This document shows, piece by piece, positions 9,153 to 23,200 of a DNA stretch of 64,000 nt (its first letter is position 1; the number at the start of each line of letters is the position of its first letter). A model generated the notes under the pieces. The model saw nothing but the letters and a program-made list of their open reading frames with translations. It did no database searches and was not told the DNA's origin. The translations under genes were made by a program, and so were the position numbers. The stretch covers positions 62,001 through 126,000 of the forward strand of contig NW_027096009.1 of NCBI RefSeq assembly GCF_040115645.1, given 5' to 3'. This DNA is from Euwallacea fornicatus (Eukaryota > Arthropoda > Insecta > Coleoptera > Curculionidae).

Positions 9153-11968
9153 TAACTTCGGTCAATGAGGATCAAATTTCTTAATCAAAGAGCCAAATGA
9201 ACCATCTCGACGAGATCTTTAAGATGACGTTACACATCATGATTGTATTATCTTGAGTTTCCACGAAAAATAGTACTTTATGAGCTCAAACATACGATTT
9301 TTGTGACTTTTCACAGGTTGAAGCTCGATAACTTCGGTCAATGACGACCAAATTTCTTAATCAAAGACTCCAATGAACCATCTCGACGAGATCTTTAACA
9401 TGACGTTACACATCATGATTGTATCATCTTGAGTTTCAAAGAAAAATAGTACTTAATGAGCTCAAACATACAAGTTTTGTGACTTTTCACATTTTGAAGC
9501 TCGATAACTTCGGTCAATGAGGACCAAATTTCTTAAACAAAGACTCAAATGAACCATCTCGACGAGATCTTTAACATAACGGAACACATCATGATTGTAT
9601 CATCTTGAGTTTCCACGAAAAATAGAACATTATGAGCTCAAACATACAATTTTTGTGACTTTTCACATGTTGAAGCTCGATAACTTCGGTCAATGAGGAT
9701 CAAATTTCTTAATCAAAGAGCCAAATGAACCATCTCGACGAGATCTTTAACATGACGTTACACATCATGATTGTATCATCTTGAGTTTCCACGAAAAATA
9801 GAACATTATGAGCTCAAACATACAATTTTTGTGACTTTTCACATGTTGAAGCTCGATAACTTCGGTCAATGAGGATCAAATTTCTTAATCAAAGAGCCAA
9901 ATGAACCATCTCGACGAGATCTTTAACATGACGTTACACATCATGATTGTATCATCTTGAGTTTCCACGAAAAATACTACTTTATGAGCTCAAACATACA
10001 ATTTTTGTGACTTTTCACATGTTGAAGCTCGATAACTTCGGTTAATGAGGACCAAATTTCTTAATCAAATACTCAAATGAACCATCTCGACGAGATCTTT
10101 AACATGACGTAACACATCATGATTGTATCATCTTGAGTTTCCACGAAAAATACTACTTTATGAGCTCAAACATACAATTTTTGTGACTTTTCACATGTTG
10201 AAGCTCGATAACTTCGGTCAATGAGGATCAAATTTCTTAATCAAAGAGCCAAATGAACCATCTCGACGAGATCTTTAACATGACGTTACACATCATGATT
10301 GTATCATCTTGAGTTTCCACGAAAAATACTACTTTATGAGCTCAAACATACAATTTTTGTGACTTTTCACATGTTGAAGCTCGATAACTTCGGTTAATGA
10401 GGACCAAATTTCTTAATCAAATACTCAAATGAACCATCTCGACGAGATCTTTACCATGACGATACACATCATGATTGTATCATCTTGAGTTTCCACGAAA
10501 AATAGAACTTTATGAGCTCAAACATACAATTTTTGTGACTTTTCACATGTTGAAGCTCGATAACTTCGGTCAATGAGGATCAAATTTCTTAATCAAAGAG
10601 CCAAATGAACCATCTCGACGAGATCTTTAACATAATGATACACATCATATTTGTATCATCTTGAGTTTCAAAGAAAAATAGTACTTAATGAGCTCAAACA
10701 TACAAGTTTTGTGACTTTTCACATTTTGAAGCTCGATAACTTCGGTCAATGAGGACCAGATTTCTTAATCAAAGAGCCAAATGAACCATCTCGACGAGAT
10801 CTTTAAGATGACGTTACACATTATGATTGTATCATCTTGAGTTTCCACGAAAAATAGTACTTTATGAGCTCAAACATACAATTTTTGTGACTTTTCACAT
10901 GTTGAAGCTCGATAACTTCGGTCAATGAGGATCAAATTTCTTAATCAAAGAGCTAAATGAACCATCTCGACGAGATCTTTAACATGACGTTACACATCAT
11001 GATTGTATCATCTTGAGTTTCAAAGAAAAATAGTACTTAATGAGCTCAAACATACAAGTTTTGTGACTTTTCACATTTTGAAGCTCGATAACTTCGGTCA
11101 ATGAGGATCAAATTTCTTAATCAAAGACTCCAATGAACCATCTCGACGAGATCTTTAACATGACGTTACACATCATGATTGTATCATCTTGAGTTTCAAA
11201 GAAAAATAGTACTTAATGAGCTCAAACCTACAAGTTTTGTGACTTTTCACATTTTGAAGCTCGATAACTTCGGTCAATGACGACCAAATTTCTTAATCAA
11301 AGACTCAAATGAACCATCTCGACGAGATCTTTAACATGACGTAACACATCATGATTGTATCATCTTGAGTTTCCACGAAAAATAGAACATTATGAGCTCA
11401 AACATACAATTTTTGTGACTTTTCACATGTTGAAGCTCGATAACTTCGGTCAATGAGGATCAAATTTCTTAATCAAAGAGCCAAATGAACCATCTCGACG
11501 AGATCTTTAACATGACGTTACACATCATGATTGTATCATCTTGAGTTTCCACGAAAAATAGAACATTATGAGCTCAAACATACAATTTTTGTGACTTTTC
11601 ACATGTTGAAGCTCGATAACTTCGGTCAATGAGGATCAAATTTCTTAATCAAAGAGCCAAATGAACCATCTCGACGAGATCTTTAACATGACGTTACACA
11701 TCATGATTGTATCATCTTGAGTTTCCACGAAAAATACTACTTTATGAGCTCAAACATACAATTTTTGTGACTTTTCACATGTTGAAGCTCGATAACTTCG
11801 GTTAATGAGGACCAAATTTCTTAATCAAATACTCAAATGAACCATCTCGACGAGATCTTTAACATGACGTAACACATCATGATTGTATCATCTTGAGTTT
11901 CCACGAAAAATACTACTTTATGAGCTCAAACATACAATTTTTGTGACTTTTCACATGTTGAAGCTCGA
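9153..11968 (+). repeat. Sixteen-monomer tandem duplication, copy 1 (2816 bp)
   Basis: The tag order from 9153 (AAGATGACG with GTATTATC) through 9329 (GACGAC), 9505 (TAACGGAAC, GAACATT) to the GACGAC unit at 11265 is repeated from 11969 at an offset of 2816 bp. The final part of this copy (11441-11968) is itself a re-copy of 9681-10208 at 1760 bp. The unit at 11265 is a hybrid: its first half matches the unit at 14081, while its end carries GAACATT instead of TACTTTATG. By eye, differences to copy 2 include only TTATG at 10821 and GAGCTC at 10689 versus GAGCTG at 13505. Confidence 0.88.
10033..10560 (+). repeat. Two-monomer insertion with hybrid junction unit
   Basis: Compared with 4929-5280, this block has two extra units. 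The pair at 9857 (GAGCC, TACTACTTT) and 10033 (GGTTAATG, TACTC) is copied as 10209 and 10385. The unit at 10385 begins like 10033 (GGTTAATG, TACTC) but ends like the unit at 5105 (TTACCATGACGATAC, GAACTTT), so the crossover point lies inside that monomer between about positions 40 and 70. The same structure is duplicated at 12849-13376. Confidence 0.8.
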
Positions 11969-14200
11969 TAACTTCGGTCAATGAGGATCAAATTTCTTAA
12001 TCAAAGAGCCAAATGAACCATCTCGACGAGATCTTTAAGATGACGTTACACATCATGATTGTATTATCTTGAGTTTCCACGAAAAATAGTACTTTATGAG
12101 CTCAAACATACGATTTTTGTGACTTTTCACAGGTTGAAGCTCGATAACTTCGGTCAATGACGACCAAATTTCTTAATCAAAGACTCCAATGAACCATCTC
12201 GACGAGATCTTTAACATGACGTTACACATCATGATTGTATCATCTTGAGTTTCAAAGAAAAATAGTACTTAATGAGCTCAAACATACAAGTTTTGTGACT
12301 TTTCACATTTTGAAGCTCGATAACTTCGGTCAATGAGGACCAAATTTCTTAAACAAAGACTCAAATGAACCATCTCGACGAGATCTTTAACATAACGGAA
12401 CACATCATGATTGTATCATCTTGAGTTTCCACGAAAAATAGAACATTATGAGCTCAAACATACAATTTTTGTGACTTTTCACATGTTGAAGCTCGATAAC
12501 TTCGGTCAATGAGGATCAAATTTCTTAATCAAAGAGCCAAATGAACCATCTCGACGAGATCTTTAACATGACGTTACACATCATGATTGTATCATCTTGA
12601 GTTTCCACGAAAAATAGAACATTATGAGCTCAAACATACAATTTTTGTGACTTTTCACATGTTGAAGCTCGATAACTTCGGTCAATGAGGATCAAATTTC
12701 TTAATCAAAGAGCCAAATGAACCATCTCGACGAGATCTTTAACATGACGTTACACATCATGATTGTATCATCTTGAGTTTCCACGAAAAATACTACTTTA
12801 TGAGCTCAAACATACAATTTTTGTGACTTTTCACATGTTGAAGCTCGATAACTTCGGTTAATGAGGACCAAATTTCTTAATCAAATACTCAAATGAACCA
12901 TCTCGACGAGATCTTTAACATGACGTAACACATCATGATTGTATCATCTTGAGTTTCCACGAAAAATACTACTTTATGAGCTCAAACATACAATTTTTGT
13001 GACTTTTCACATGTTGAAGCTCGATAACTTCGGTCAATGAGGATCAAATTTCTTAATCAAAGAGCCAAATGAACCATCTCGACGAGATCTTTAACATGAC
13101 GTTACACATCATGATTGTATCATCTTGAGTTTCCACGAAAAATACTACTTTATGAGCTCAAACATACAATTTTTGTGACTTTTCACATGTTGAAGCTCGA
13201 TAACTTCGGTTAATGAGGACCAAATTTCTTAATCAAATACTCAAATGAACCATCTCGACGAGATCTTTACCATGACGATACACATCATGATTGTATCATC
13301 TTGAGTTTCCACGAAAAATAGAACTTTATGAGCTCAAACATACAATTTTTGTGACTTTTCACATGTTGAAGCTCGATAACTTCGGTCAATGAGGATCAAA
13401 TTTCTTAATCAAAGAGCCAAATGAACCATCTCGACGAGATCTTTAACATAATGATACACATCATATTTGTATCATCTTGAGTTTCAAAGAAAAATAGTAC
13501 TTAATGAGCTGAAACATACAAGTTTTGTGACTTTTCACATTTTGAAGCTCGATAACTTCGGTCAATGAGGACCAGATTTCTTAATCAAAGAGCCAAATGA
13601 ACCATCTCGACGAGATCTTTAAGATGACGTTACACATCATGATTGTATCATCTTGAGTTTCCACGAAAAATAGTACTTTATGAGCTCAAACATACAATTT
13701 TTGTGACTTTTCACATGTTGAAGCTCGATAACTTCGGTCAATGAGGATCAAATTTCTTAATCAAAGAGCTAAATGAACCATCTCGACGAGATCTTTAACA
13801 TGACGTTACACATCATGATTGTATCATCTTGAGTTTCAAAGAAAAATAGTACTTAATGAGCTCAAACATACAAGTTTTGTGACTTTTCACATTTTGAAGC
13901 TCGATAACTTCGGTCAATGAGGATCAAATTTCTTAATCAAAGACTCCAATGAACCATCTCGACGAGATCTTTAACATGACGTTACACATCATGATTGTAT
14001 CATCTTGAGTTTCAAAGAAAAATAGTACTTAATGAGCTCAAACCTACAAGTTTTGTGACTTTTCACATTTTGAAGCTCGATAACTTCGGTCAATGACGAC
14101 CAAATTTCTTAATCAAAGACTCAAATGAACCATCTCGACGAGATCTTTAACATGACGTAACACATCATGATTGTATCATCTTGAGTTTCCACGAAAAATA
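11969..14200 (+). repeat. Sixteen-monomer tandem duplication, copy 2 (partial match, 2.2 kb)
   Basis: This block follows copy 1 (9153-11968) directly and repeats its tag order at 2816 bp until about 14200, in the unit at 14081. There copy 1 switches to GAACATT, while this copy keeps TACTTTATG and continues into the block shared with 5633 onward. Near-identity over more than 2 kb implies a recent event. The whole 9153-14200 interval is best read as one unequal exchange of 16 monomers followed by a second exchange that inserted 11441-11968. Confidence 0.86.
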
Positions 14201-17200
14201 GTACTTTATGAGCTCAAACATACAATTTTTGTGACTTTTCACAGGTTGAAGCTCGATAACTTCGGTCAATGAGGACCAAATTTCTTAATCAAAGTCTCAA
14301 ATGAACCATCTCGACGAGATCTTTAACATGACGTTACACATCATGATTGTATCATCTTGAGTTTCCACGAAAAATAGTACTTTATGAGCTCAAACATACA
14401 AGTTTTGTGACTTTTCACACTTTGAAGCTCTATAACTTCGTTCAATGAGGACCAAATTTCTTAATTAAAGACTCAAATGAACCATCTCGACGAGATCTTT
14501 AACATGACGTAACACATCATGATTGTATCATCTTGAGTTTCGACGAAAAATAGTACTTAATGAGCTCAAACATACAAGTTTTGTGACTTTTCACACTTTG
14601 AAGCTCTATAACTTCGTTCAATGAAGACCAAATTTCTTAATCAAAGACTCAAATGAACCATCTCGACGAGATCTTTAACATGACGTAACACATCATGATT
14701 GTATCATCTTGAGTTTCCACGAAAAATAGTACTTAATGAGCTCAAACATACAATTTTTGTGACTTTTCACATGTTGAAGCTCGATAACTTCGGTCAATGA
14801 GGACCAAATTTCTTAAACAAAGACTTAAATGAACCATCTCGACGAGATCTTTAACATGACGTTACACATCATGATTGTATCATCTTGAGTTTCCACGAAA
14901 AATAGTACTTAATGAGCTCAAACAAACAATTTTTGTGACTTTTCACATGTTGAAGCTCGATAACATCGGTCAATGAGGACCAAATTTCTTAATCAAAAAC
15001 TCAAATGAACCATCTCGACGAGATCTTTAACATGACGTAACACATCATGATTGTATCATCTTTAGTTTCCACGAAAAATACTACTTTATGAGCTCAAACA
15101 TACAATTTTTGTGACTTTTCACATGTTGAAGCTCGATAACTTCGGTCAATGAGGACCAAATTTCTTAAACAAAGACTCAAATGAACCTTCTCGACGAGAT
15201 CTTTAACATAATGATACACATCATGTTTGTATCATCTTGAGTTTCCACGAAAAATAGTACTTAATGAGCTCAAACATACAAGTTTTGTGACTTTTCACAC
15301 TTTGAAGCTCTATAACTTCGTTCAATGAGGACCATATTTCTTAATCAAAGACTCAAATGAACCATCTCGACGAGATCTTTAACATGACGTAACACATCAT
15401 GATTGTATCATCTTGAGTCTCAAAGAAAAATAGTACTTTATGAGCTCAAACATACAATTTTTGTGACTTTTCACATGTTGAAGCTCGATAACTTCGGTCA
15501 ATGAGGTCCAAATTTCTTAAACAAAGACTCAAATGAACCATCTCGACGAGACCTTTAACATGACGTTACACATCATGATTGTATCATCTTGAGTTTCCAC
15601 GAAAAATACTACTTTATGAGCTCAAACATACAATTTTTGTGACTTTTCACATGTTGAAGCTCGATAACTTCGGTCAATGAGGACCAAATTTCTTAATCAA
15701 AGACTCAAATGAACCATCTCGACGAGATCTTTAACATGACGTAACACATCATGATTGTATCATCTTGAGTTTCAAAGAAAAATAGTACTTAAAGAGCTCA
15801 AACATACAATTTTTGTAACTTTTCACATTTTGAAGCTCGATAACTTCGGTCAATGAGGACCAAATTTCTTAAACAAAGACTCAAATGAACCTTCTCGACG
15901 AGATCTTTAACATAATGATACACATCATGTTTGTATCATCTTGAGTTTCAAAGAAAAATAGTACTTAATGAGCTCAAACATACAAGTTTTATGACTTTTC
16001 ACAATTTGAAGCTCGATAACTTCGGTCAATGAGGACCAAATTTCTTAATCAAAAAGCCAAATGAACCATCTCGACGAGATCTTTAAGATGACGTTACACA
16101 TCATGATTGTATCATCTTGAGTTTCCACGAAAAATAGTACTTTATGTGCTAAAACATACAATTTTTGTGACTTTTCACATGTTGAAGCTCGATAACTTCG
16201 GTCAATGAGGATCAAATTTCTTAATCAAAGAGCCAAATGAACCATCTCGACGAGATCTTTAAGATGACGTTACACATCATGATTGTATCATCTTGAGTTT
16301 CCACGAAAAATAGTACTTTATGAGCTCAAACATACAATTTTTGTGACATTTCACAGGTTGAAGCTCGATAACTTCGGTCAATGAGGACCAAATTTCTTAA
16401 TCAAAGACTCAAATGAACCATCTCGACGAGATCTTTAACATAACGGAACACATCATGATTGTATCATCTTGAGTTTCCACGAAAAATAGTACTTTATGAG
16501 CTAAAACATACAATTTTTGTGACTTTTCACATGTTGAAGCTCGATAACTTCGGTCAATGAGGATCAAATTTCTTAATCAAAGAGCCAAATGAACCACCTC
16601 GACGAGATCTTTAAGATGACGTTACACATCATGATTGTATCATCTTGAGTTTCCACGAAAAATAGTACTTTATGAGCTCAAACATACAATTTTTGTGACA
16701 TTTCACAGGTTGAAGCTCGATAACTTCGGTCAATGAGGACCAAATTTCTTAATCAAAGACTCAAATGAACCATCTCGACGAGATCTTTAACATAACGGAA
16801 CACATCATGATTGTATCATCTTGAGTTTCCACGAAAAATAGTACTTTATGAGCTCAAACATACAATTTTTGTGACTTTTCACAGGTTGAAGCTCGATAAC
16901 TTCGGTCAATGAGGATCAAATTTCTTAACCAAAGAGCTAAAAGAACCATCTCGACGATATCTTTAACATGACGTAACACATCATGATTGTATCATCTTGA
17001 GTTTCAAAGAAAAATAGTACTTAATGAGCTCAAACATACAAGTTTTGTGACTTTTCACATTTTGAAGCTCGATAAATTCGGTCAATGACGACCAAATTTC
17101 TTAATCAAAGACTCCAATGAATCATCTCGACGAGATCTTTAACATGACGTTACACAACATGATTGTATCATCTTGAGTTTCAAAGAAAAATAGTACTTAA

Positions 17201-17424
17201 TGAGCTCAAACATACAAGTTTTGTGACTTTTCACATGTTGAAGCTCGATAACTTCGGTCAACGAGGACCAAATTTCTTAATCAAAGACTCAAATGAACCA
17301 TCTCGACGAGATCATTAACATGACGTTACACATCATGATTGTATCATCTTGAGTTTCTACGAAAAATAGAACATTATGAGCTCAAACATACAATTTTTGT
17401 GACTTTTCACATGTTGAAGCTCGA
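14201..17424 (+). repeat. Satellite with mixed variants; dimer duplication at 16193-16896
   Basis: Apart from the copy of 5633-7216 described elsewhere, this stretch shows one clear local event. Units 16193 (GAGCC, AAGATG, GTGACATTTCACAGG) and 16369 (TAACGGAAC) are followed by the same pair at 16545 and 16721, a 352-bp dimer duplication. Private changes mark members: GTGCTAAAAC at 16146, AACCACCTC near 16595, GAGCTAAAAC at 16500. The unit at 16897 carries the rare GAGCTAAAAG/GATATC tag shared with 2289 and 7921. No non-satellite DNA is present. Confidence 0.78.
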
Positions 17425-19712
17425 TAACTTCGGTCAATGAGGATCAAATTTCTTAATCAAAGACTCCAATGAACCATCTCGACGAGATCTTTAACATGAC
17501 GTTACACATCATGATTGTATCATCTTGAGTTTCCACGAAAAATACTACTTTATGAGCTCAAACATACAATTTTTGTGACTTTTCACATGTTGAAGCTCGA
17601 TAACTTCGGTCAATGAGGACCAAATTTCTTAATCAAATACTCAAATGAACCATCTCGACGAGATCTTTAACATGACGTAACACATCATGATTGTATCATC
17701 TTGAGTTTCCACGAAAAATACTACTTTATGAGCTCAAACATACAATTTTTGTGACTTTTCACATGTTGAAGCTCGATAACTTCGGTCAATGAGGACCAAA
17801 TTTCTTAATCAAAGACTCAAATGAACCATCTCGACGAGATCTTTACCATGACGATACACATCATGATTGTATCATCTTGAGTTTCCACGAAAAATAGAAC
17901 TTTATGAGCTCAAACATACAATTTTTGTGACTTTTCACATGTTGAAGCTCGATAACTTCGGTCAATGAGGATCAAATTTCTTAATCAAAGAGCCAAATGA
18001 ACCATCTCGACGAGATCTTTAACATGACGTTACACATCATGATTGTATCATCTTGAGTTTCCACGAAAAATAGTACTTTATGAGCTCAAACATACAATTT
18101 TTGTGACATTTCACAGGTTGAAGCTCGATAACTTCGGTCAATGAGGACCAAATTTCTTAATCAAAGACTCAAATGAACCATCTCGACGAGATCTTTAACA
18201 TAACGGAACACATCATGATTGTATCATCTTGAGTTTCAAAGAAAAATAGTACTTAAAGAGCTCAAACATACAATTTTTGTGACTTTTCACATGTTGAAGC
18301 TCGATAACTTCGGTCAATGAGGACCAAATTTCTTAAACAAAGACTCAAATGAACCATCTCGACGAGATCTTTAACGTGACGTAACACATCATATTTGTAT
18401 CATCTTGAGTTTCAAAGAAAAATAGTACTTAATGAGCTCAAACATACAAGTTTTGTGACTTTTCACATTTTGAAGCTCGATAACTTCGGTCAATGAGGAC
18501 CAGATTTCTTAATCAAAGAGCCAAATGAACAATCTCGACGAGATCTTTAAGATGACGTTACACATCATGATTGTATCATCTTGAGTTTCCACGAAAAATA
18601 GTACTTTATGAACTCAAACATACAATTTTTGTGACTTTTCACATGTTGAAGCTCGATAACTTCGGTCAATGAGGATCAAATTTCTTAATCAAAGAGCCAA
18701 ATGAACCATCTCGACGAGATCTTTAACATGACGTTACACATCATGATTGTATCATCTTGAGTTTCAAAGAAAAATAGTACTTAATGAGCTCAAACATACA
18801 AGTTTTGTGACTTTTCACATTTTGAAGCTCGATAACTTCGGTCAATGAGGATCAAATTTCTTAATCAAAGACTCCAATGAACCATCTCGACGAGATCTTT
18901 AACATGACGTTACACATCATGATTGTATCATCTTGAGTTTCCACGAAAAATACTACTTTATGAGCTCAAACATACAATTTTTGTGACTTTTCACATGTTG
19001 AAGCTCGATAACTTCGGTCAATGAGGACCAAATTTCTTAATCAAATACTCAAATGAACCATCTCGACGAGATCTTTAACATGACGTAACACATCATGATT
19101 GTATCATCTTGAGTTTCCACGAAAAATACTACTTTATGAGCTCAAACATACAATTTTTGTGAGTTTTCACATGTTGAAGCTCGATAACTTCGGTCAATGA
19201 GGACCAAATTTCTTAATCAAAGACTCAAATGAACCATCTCGACGAGATCTTTACCATGACGATACACATCATGATTGTATCATCTTGAGTTTCCACGAAA
19301 AATAGAACTTTATGAGCTCAAACATACAATTTTTGTGACTTTTCACATGTTGAAGCTCGATAACTTCGGTCAATGAGGATCAAATTTCTTAATCAAAGAG
19401 CCAAATGAACCATCTCGACGAGATCTTTAACATGACGTTACACATCATGATTGTATCATCTTGAGTTTCCACGAAAAATAGTACTTTATGAGCTCAAACA
19501 TACAATTTTTGTGACATTTCACAGGTTGAAGCTCGATAACTTCGGTCAATGAGGACCAAATTTCTTAATCAAAGACTCAAATGAACCATCTCGACGAGAT
19601 CTTTAACATAACGGAACACATCATGATTGTATCATCTTGAGTTTCAAAGAAAAATAGTACTTAAAGAGCTCAAACATACAATTTTTGTGACTTTTCACAT
19701 GTTGAAGCTCGA
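17425..19712 (+). repeat. Five-monomer segment present twice, 8 monomers apart
   Basis: Units 17425-18304 match 18833-19712 at an offset of 1408 bp: GACTCC/TACTACTTT, TACTC/TACTACTTT, TTACCATGACGATAC/GAACTTT, GAGCC with GTGACATTTCACAGG, and TAACGGAAC/TACTTAAAGAG. Between them, the unit at 18305 is a hybrid: its first half (AAACAAAG, GTAAC) is like the first unit of the 7-mer HOR and its second half (CATATTTG, TACTTAATG, CATTTTG) is like the second unit. The next unit at 18481 (GACCAG, AACAATCTC) is like the fifth unit. This looks like an ancestral or collapsed version of the HOR that begins at 20240. Confidence 0.8.
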
Positions 19713-20239
19713 TAACTTCGGTCAATGAGGACCAAATTTCTTAAACAAAGACTCAAATGAACCTTCTCGACGAGATCTTTAACATAATGATACACATCAT
19801 GTTTGTATCATCTTGAGTCTCAAAGAAAAATAGTACTTAATGAGCTCAAACATACAATTTTGTGACTTTTCACACTTTGAAGCTCTATAACTTCGTTCAA
19901 TGAGGACCAAATTTCTTAATCAAAGACTCAAATGAACCATCTCGACGAGATCTTTAACATGACGTTACACCTCATGATTGTATCATCTTGAGTTTCCACG
20001 AAAAATAGAACTTTATGAGCTCAAACATACAATTTTTGTGACTTTTCACATGTTGAAGCTCGATAACTTCGGTCAATGAGGATCAAATTTCTTAATCAAA
20101 GAGCCAAATGAACCATCTCGACGAGATCTTTAACATGACGTTACACATCATGATTGTATCATCTTGAGTTTCAAAGAAAAATAGTACTTAATGAGCTCAA
20201 ACATACAAGTTTTGTGACTTTTCACATTTTGAAGCTCGA

Positions 20240-23200
20240 TAACTTCGGTCAATGAGGACCAAATTTCTTAAACAAAGACTCAAATGAACCATCTCGACGA
20301 GATCTTTAACATGACGTAACACATCATGATTGTATCGTCTTGAGTTTCAAAGAAAAATAGTACTTAAAGAGCTCAAACATACAATTTTTGTGACTTTTCA
20401 CATGTTGAAGCTCGATAACTTCGGTCAATGAGGACCAAATTTCTTAAACAAAGACTCAAATGAACCTTCTCGACGAGATCTTTAACATAATGATACACAT
20501 CATATTTGTATCATCTTGAGTTTCAAAGAAAAATAGTACTTAATGAGCTCAAACATACAAGTTTTGTGACTTTTCACATTTTGAAGCTCGATAACTTCGG
20601 TCAATGAGGACCAAATTTCTTAAACAAAGACTCAAATGAACCTTCTCGACGAGATCTTTAACATAATGATACACATCATGTTTGTATCATCTTGAGTTTC
20701 AAAGAAAAATAGTACTTAAAAAGCTCAAACATACAATTTTTGTGACTTTTCACATGTTGAAGCTCGATAACTTCGGTCAATGAGGACCAAATTTCTTAAA
20801 CAAAGACTCAAATGAACCTTCTCGACGAGATCTTTAACATGACGTTACACATCATGATTGTATCATCTTGAGTTTCCACGAAAAATAGAACTTTATGAGC
20901 TCAAACATACAAGTTTTGTGACTTTTCACATTTTGAAGCTCGATAACTTCGGTCAATGAGGACCAGATTTCTTAATCAAAGAGCCAAATGAACAATCTCG
21001 ACGAGATCTTTAAGATGACGTTACACATCATGATTGTATCATCTTGAGTTTCAAAGAAAAATAGTACTTTATGAGCTCAAACATACAATTTTTGTGACTT
21101 TTCACATGTTGAAGCTCGATAACTTCGGTCAATGAGGATCAAATTTCTTAATCAAAGAGCCAAATGAACCATCTCGACGAGATCTTTAACATGACGTTAC
21201 ACATCATGATTGTATCATCTTGAGTTTCCACGAAAAATAGTACTTTATGAGCTCAAACATACAATTTTTGTGACATTTCACAGGTTGAAGCTCGATAACT
21301 TCGGTCAATGAGGACCAAATTTCTTAATCAAAGACTCAAATGAACCATCTCGACGAGATCTTTAACATAACGGAACACATCATGATTGTATCATCTTGAG
21401 TTTCAAAGAAAAATAGTACTTAAAGAGCTCAAACATACAATTTTTGTGACTTTTCACATGTTGAAGCTCGATAACTTCGGTCAATGAGGACCAAATTTCT
21501 TAAACAAAGACTCAAATGAACCTTCTCGACGAGATCTTTAACATGACGTAACACATCATGATTGTATCGTCTTGAGTTTCAAAGAAAAATAGTACTTAAA
21601 GAGCTCAAACATACAATTTTTGTGACTTTTCACATGTTGAAGCTCGATAACTTCGGTCAATGAGGACCAAATTTCTTAAACAAAGACTCAAATGAACCTT
21701 CTCGACGAGATCTTTAACATAATGATACACATCATATTTGTATCATCTTGAGTTTCAAAGAAAAATAGTACTTAATGAGCTCAAACATACAAGTTTTGTG
21801 ACTTTTCACATTTTGAAGCTCGATAACTTCGGTCAATGAGGACCAAATTTCTTAAACAAAGACTCAAATGAACCTTCTCGACGAGATCTTTAACATAATG
21901 ATACACATCATGTTTGTATCATCTTGAGTTTCAAAGAAAAATAGTACTTAAAGAGCTCAAACATACAATTTTTGTGACTTTTCACATGTTGAAGCTCGAT
22001 AACTTCGGTCAATGAGGACCAAATTTCTTAAACAAAGACTCAAATGAACCTTCTCGACGAGATCTTTAACATGACGTTACACATCATGATTGTATCATCT
22101 TGAGTTTCCACGAAAAATAGAACTTTATGAGCTCAAACATACAAGTTTTGTGACTTTTCACATTTTGAAGCTCGATAACTTCGGTCAATGAGGACCAGAT
22201 TTCTTAATCAAAGAGCCAAATGAACAATCTCGACGAGATCTTTAAGATGACGTTACACATCATGATTGTATCATCTTGAGTTTCAAAGAAAAATAGTACT
22301 TTATGAGCTCAAACATACAATTTTTGTGACTTTTCACATGTTGAAGCTCGATAACTTCGGTCAATGAGGATCAAATTTCTTAATCAAAGAGCCAAATGAA
22401 CCATCTCGACGAGATCTTTAACATGACGATACACATCATGATTGTATCATCTTGAGTTTCCACGAAAAATAGTACTTTATGAGCTCAAACATACAATTTT
22501 TGTGACATTTCACAGGTTGAAGCTCGATAACTTCGGTCAATGAGGACCAAATTTCTTAATCAAAGACTCAAATGAACCATCTCGACGAGATCTTTAACAT
22601 AACGGAACACATCATGATTGTATCATCTTGAGTTTCAAAGAAAAATAGTACTTAAAGAGCTCAAACATACAATTTTTGTGACTTTTCACATGTTGAAGCT
22701 CGATAACTTCGGTCAATGAGGACCAAATTTCTTAAACAAAGAGCCAAATGAACCATCTCGACGAGATCTTTAACATGACGTAACACATCATGATTGTATC
22801 GTCTTGAGTTTCAAAGAAAAATAGTACTTAAAGAGCTCAAACATACAATTTTTGTGACTTTTCACATGTTGAAGCTCGATAACTTCGGTCAATGAGGACC
22901 AAATTTCTTAAACAAAGACTCAAATGAACCTTCTCGACGAGATCTTTAACATAATGATACACATCATATTTGTATCATCTTGAGTTTCAAAGAAAAATAG
23001 TACTTAATGAGCTCAAACATACAAGTTTTGTGACTTTTCACATTTTGAAGCTCGATAACTTCGGTCAATGAGGACCAAATTTCTTAAACAAAGACTCAAA
23101 TGAACCTTCTCGACGAGATCTTTAACATAATGATACACATCATGTTTGTATCATCTTGAGTTTCAAAGAAAAATAGTACTTAAAGAGCTCAAACATACAA

